Positions 60,816-64,000 of a stretch of 64,000 bases of DNA are shown one piece after another. Numbering within the stretch: position 1 is the stretch's first letter; each line of letters opens with the position of its first letter. The stretch is from Galaxea fascicularis (taxonomy: Eukaryota; Cnidaria; Anthozoa; Scleractinia; Euphylliidae). A program made the translations under genes and the position numbers. The notes beneath the pieces are model-generated. The model worked only from the letters and a program-made list of their open reading frames with translations. It did no database searches and was not told the DNA's origin. The stretch lies in contig OX419337.1 in assembly GCA_948470475.1 (NCBI GenBank), positions 733,501 to 797,500 of the forward strand, read 5' to 3'.

Positions 60816-63800
60816 ATGAAAACGTCAAACAAAGATGAAGCGTCCTCCTCTGAACAAGATGAAGAAGACGCAGCGGTCTACATTTATGATCGGCGAACCG
60901 GGAGTCGGCCGGAAGAGAAGATTCAGTTAGGCGGCATTTTTAATTTTACTACTTTCAGAGAAAAGACACGACAAGTAAGCTGAAGTATTCCTATCCACCA
61001 TGGTCTTTGGTTTTGAAATTAAAACAACCTGATGCTAATTCTTCAATGTGGAAATATTTCTGCAGGCTTTTGAGATCCCAGAAAGTGAAGAGTTCGTAAT
61101 TGTGACCACGAATCGTCAAGAAATCCTAGATGATAAGACTTATGGTACGGTGAATAAGCTTACAGAAATTGATTATATAAGGTCCTGTGCATTTAGTCAA
61201 AATTCTCTTATTAGTTTTGAGGAAAAATGTTTATACTACATATTTGTTAATGACTGTTTGAAAATTTATTAAATATTATGTAAGATCATTTTTTTGCCCG
61301 TATGTATTTAAACGCGGAACTTTGTTTCATTTTTGCAGAGGAGTTGGTCGATGGAAATGAAACACTTTACATTTTGCAGCGGGCTGACCAAGAACTCAGT
61401 GCTCCAACTGCAGAAAGAGTTGAGTACATCCCTCATTACGACACTCTGGTCAAGAGTGGAATGTATGAGTATTATGCCAGTGAAGGACAAAATCCCTTAC
61501 GTGAGTGAAAATACTGATGCTATCATTCATGAACATGTGTATATAATAATTATGTAATCATTGTGTACAATGAACTTACTTGTACATATTATTATTTATG
61601 ATTAAGCTTAATTAGTAATAGTAATTGGACCAAATGGAGTACAATTCAGGGAGCAATTGAGCAAGTAATTTCAAAGTCAGATGAGCGATGCATTGCAGAC
61701 ATGATTTGAAACAATTGGTTTTAATTATGTTTTCAAAACCATTGTCTCAGTTTATAGAGGAAAAGCCTAAGCAAAGTGAGGAAATAAAAAAAATTCCTTG
61801 TTTTGATTTAAAAGATAACTTTCTTGGGAGATTTTATTAGTAGCCGCTTATGCTTACCAGCATGTCGGAAGTATCAAAGTGTCAAGTATGATTTCAGACC
61901 AAAATTGCACAACGTGAAGTTCAATTACCACTTTATTACACCAACTTTGAAATCACATAGTTTTTTGTTAATAGTAATGTTTATTTAATGTTCACTTCAG
62001 GAAAACTGGTTTTGAATTTTGATGGACTTAAAAAAGGATGCGATTTAGAGCAAAAAATAGTTCAATTTGGTAATAAATTGCGCTGTTGATAGCCAATCAG
62101 ATTGCAAGAATAACCAGTGATTTCAAAATGGGTGTAATGAAACATGGAATTTCCTTGTTACGTGATTAATTTTCCTATATAAATGTTGTATGGAGTGTGC
62201 AGAAGTATTTCCCCTTCATTAAAAAGGGGATACATAGAGTACACAAATCTGTTGTTCTGTTATACTTTATTACTGAATCCGTCAATGATAGTCTTTACAC
62301 TAGTCTGTCTCACCATGGATATTATGTACTTATTGACTGAGTGGGAGGGCAAGACAGGAAAATATTTGGCTCAAGGTCATGGTGTACATCATGGTCGTGC
62401 ACCATGACTGAGAGCCAAATATTTTCGTGTCCAGCCCGACCTAACTCAGTCAATAAGTATTTTATCATATGACTGCAACTGAGTGTTTAAAACTTTATGG
62501 TGTTTAACTGCTTTGGTCCCGTGATGAATTCTTTGATTTCATCCAACACAAATTTTTACTCGAGATTACTTGCTTGTTCCAAAAATTCATTATTGGAAAG
62601 TTCATCCAGATAACAAAACTCTCCTTCTCTGCATTCACTTCTGACACTTATTTTGTCCACAAAATACTAATTAGTTTAACTTTTAAGTTGCACTTTTTTT
62701 TTGCCATTTTGTAAGAGCTTGAATTGGGCCAGATGGCTTTTTCTGAACTGGCTCACGTCAACCCATCCAGCCCCATTCACATCATTTTGCGCTTGAGTTT
62801 TTAATAGGATTGTGTGAGCGGGAACCATATGGTCATATGATAAATAAAGCTATTGTATTGTATTGTACCAAAAATATGTTTGTGAAGGCCTAAGTAGAAT
62901 TTCAGGTCACTTTACTTTGTATCTCATTAATGCCTTCTAAATTTGCATAATGAGAAATCCAAATAATTTATGCAAATAGTTTGGCAGCAACTGAAAATGC
63001 TGTGGTTCAATTTTATGCTTAATTTAAATTTTATTTTCCTTTGTTTCAAAGTCATTATCATACATTACCAAAACAAAGGAAAATAGAATTTAAACCAAGG
63101 ATAGCATTTTGAACCACAGCATGTGTAATTGCAAAGCTCGTATGTTAGTTTAATATTGACAATAGCATCGTCATGACACCGAAGCATCACTCTTTTGTTT
63201 GGTTTTATTTGTTTGCATGCAAACAAATCACTATTGATATATTTAGCCATACCAATGCCCCTGCATAAAGAGGTAACATCCCTCATGAAACCCCAGTTTG
63301 CTGGACAATACCATGATTTGCAGAACATTTACACATGATGTCATTTGTTATTTATTAAAGGCCCATTTCCACCCTTGATGCATCGTGTCTTGTGATTGTT
63401 GATTCTTGAATATCATGTAACACAAAATCACTCAGACCTTCAAAGCCCTTGTTTTATTGCATCATGAACAAATCTCCAAATCAATGGCTGACAACTCAGC
63501 ATAATGAACCAGATCAAAAGCCTGATAAAAATAATTGACCAATCAGAGGTGTCATTTGACAATAGCACAATTTCAAAACAAAAAAAAACGACCACTCTGG
63601 ATCAAGAGTGGAAATGGGCCTTTAAATTTGTTGTGCATGTAACAAGATAACATCACATGTGATGTCACGGTTGTAACCCAAAGTCTTGCTATCCAAATCA
63701 ATATTGTTTTGTAATTTTAATTATTTCAATTTAGCATTTGCTTTTGCGGAGCTTCTGGACAATGCACTGGCTGCAACCGTAGAGAATACCGGGCCAAGAA

Positions 63801-63817
63801 AAATTGAAATCAGACTG
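60816..63817 (+). CDS. SMCHD1: SMCHD1, N-terminal exons (partial)
   Basis: Four exons join in phase and encode residues 1-161: 60816-60974, 61066-61144, 61339-61500 and 63735-63817; the gene continues beyond the window. SMCHD1 is a nuclear SMC-hinge protein with an N-terminal GHKL ATPase that helps silence chromatin in vertebrates. An acidic start is followed by a ubiquitin-like fold region (VYIYDRR ... [13 protein letters not shown] ... ETLYILQ). The signature block [20 protein letters not shown] is close to identical to the human protein. The next exon opens the ATPase with the N-box ELLDNALAA, where Glu139, Asp142 and Asn143 match the catalytic/Mg-binding residues. An in-frame ATG at 60747 would add 23 basic residues; 60816 is preferred because sequence after it is acidic as in the family. 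CCAAT-like motifs lie upstream at about 60650 and 60693. Confidence 0.93.
62327..62459. repeat. Foldback MITE in SMCHD1 intron 3
   Basis: tacttattgactgagt...gacaggaaaatatttggctc at the left is matched inverted at the right (gagccaaatattttcgtgtc...actcagtcaataagta). About 55-bp arms with a tggtgtacatcatggt centre. Confidence 0.85.
62997..63122. repeat. Palindromic MITE family B, copy 2
   Basis: atgctgtggttcaattttat at the left and the inverse ending gaaccacagcat at the right, with the family centre cattatcatacatta. Same layout as 24762-24903. Confidence 0.85.
63355..63625. repeat. TTAA-flanked MITE
   Basis: TTAAAGGCCCATTTCCAC at the left and GTGGAAATGGGCCTTTAA at the right: an 18-bp perfect inverted terminus with TTAA at both edges. 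The interior is AT-rich and non-coding. It ends about 110 bp before an SMCHD1 exon. Confidence 0.9.
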
Positions 63818-64000
63818 GTGAGGTTCTAGTTGTATTGTTGCAGAAACACCAGGATACTTTGTACTATGGTTTGAGAAGAATGATCAGGGCTCTCCTTTTA
63901 TGCTGGCGATTTTTGCCACCTGTAGACAACAAGTTCACCTGCAACTCTGACTTGAGCAAAAACAAAAATAAAAAAAGTCACTATTTTTTGTGATTTCTCT
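63818..64000 (+). other. SMCHD1: SMCHD1 intron 4, 5' part
   Basis: Starts with the donor gtgagg. No further exon is visible before the window ends. Confidence 0.7.

Noticed and set aside
1..64000. CRISPR array, bacterial operon or prophage
   Set aside because: The tandem arrays have no spacers, and all recognised genes are intron-containing animal genes.

Overview
The window is eukaryotic, intron-rich and AT-rich, and carries many short inverted-repeat elements. The genes look animal. The repeat types and a Hint-domain gene with an unusual N-terminal module point to a cnidarian, most likely a stony coral. The organism is an inference; no species call is possible from sequence alone.

Layout. 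(1) 630-6731 (+): the 3' half of STT3A, the catalytic subunit of oligosaccharyltransferase; its 5' exons lie upstream of the window. (2) 7574-11572 (-): a four-exon gene, convergent with STT3A, encoding a secreted protein with a signal peptide, a mucin-like Ser/Thr/Pro stretch, a Cys-containing extracellular module and a Hedgehog-type Hint (hog) autoprocessing domain. (3) 11.6-17.1 kb: repeats and a decayed retroelement. (4) 17147-20859 (-): complete SF3B6 (spliceosomal p14), with an apparent Helentron/Helitron2-like element in one intron. (5) 20988-32299 (+): complete TPD52-family gene, head-to-head with SF3B6; the two start codons are 128 bp apart. (6) 32.3-45.5 kb: transposon country, including a decayed CR1-like retroelement with a nested MITE and a multi-exon Mutator-like transposase relic that ends in a DEDDh exonuclease-like segment. 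(7) 45879-48622: about 50 near-perfect copies of a 55-bp satellite, each with a tight G-quadruplex motif on the minus strand. (8) 48.6-60.3 kb: AT-rich DNA with a diverged tandem duplication, tRNA-derived SINEs, microsatellites, a candidate small spliced minus-strand gene and a decayed retroelement. (9) 60816-63817 (+): the first four coding exons of SMCHD1, continuing past the window.

The genes are unrelated housekeeping or developmental loci (ER N-glycosylation, U2 snRNP splicing, vesicle-trafficking adaptor, chromatin ATPase) and form no pathway. The only arrangement suggesting coordinated control is the SF3B6/TPD52 divergent promoter. Exon models were built by hand from GT-AG sites and reading-phase agreement; no alignments or database searches were run.
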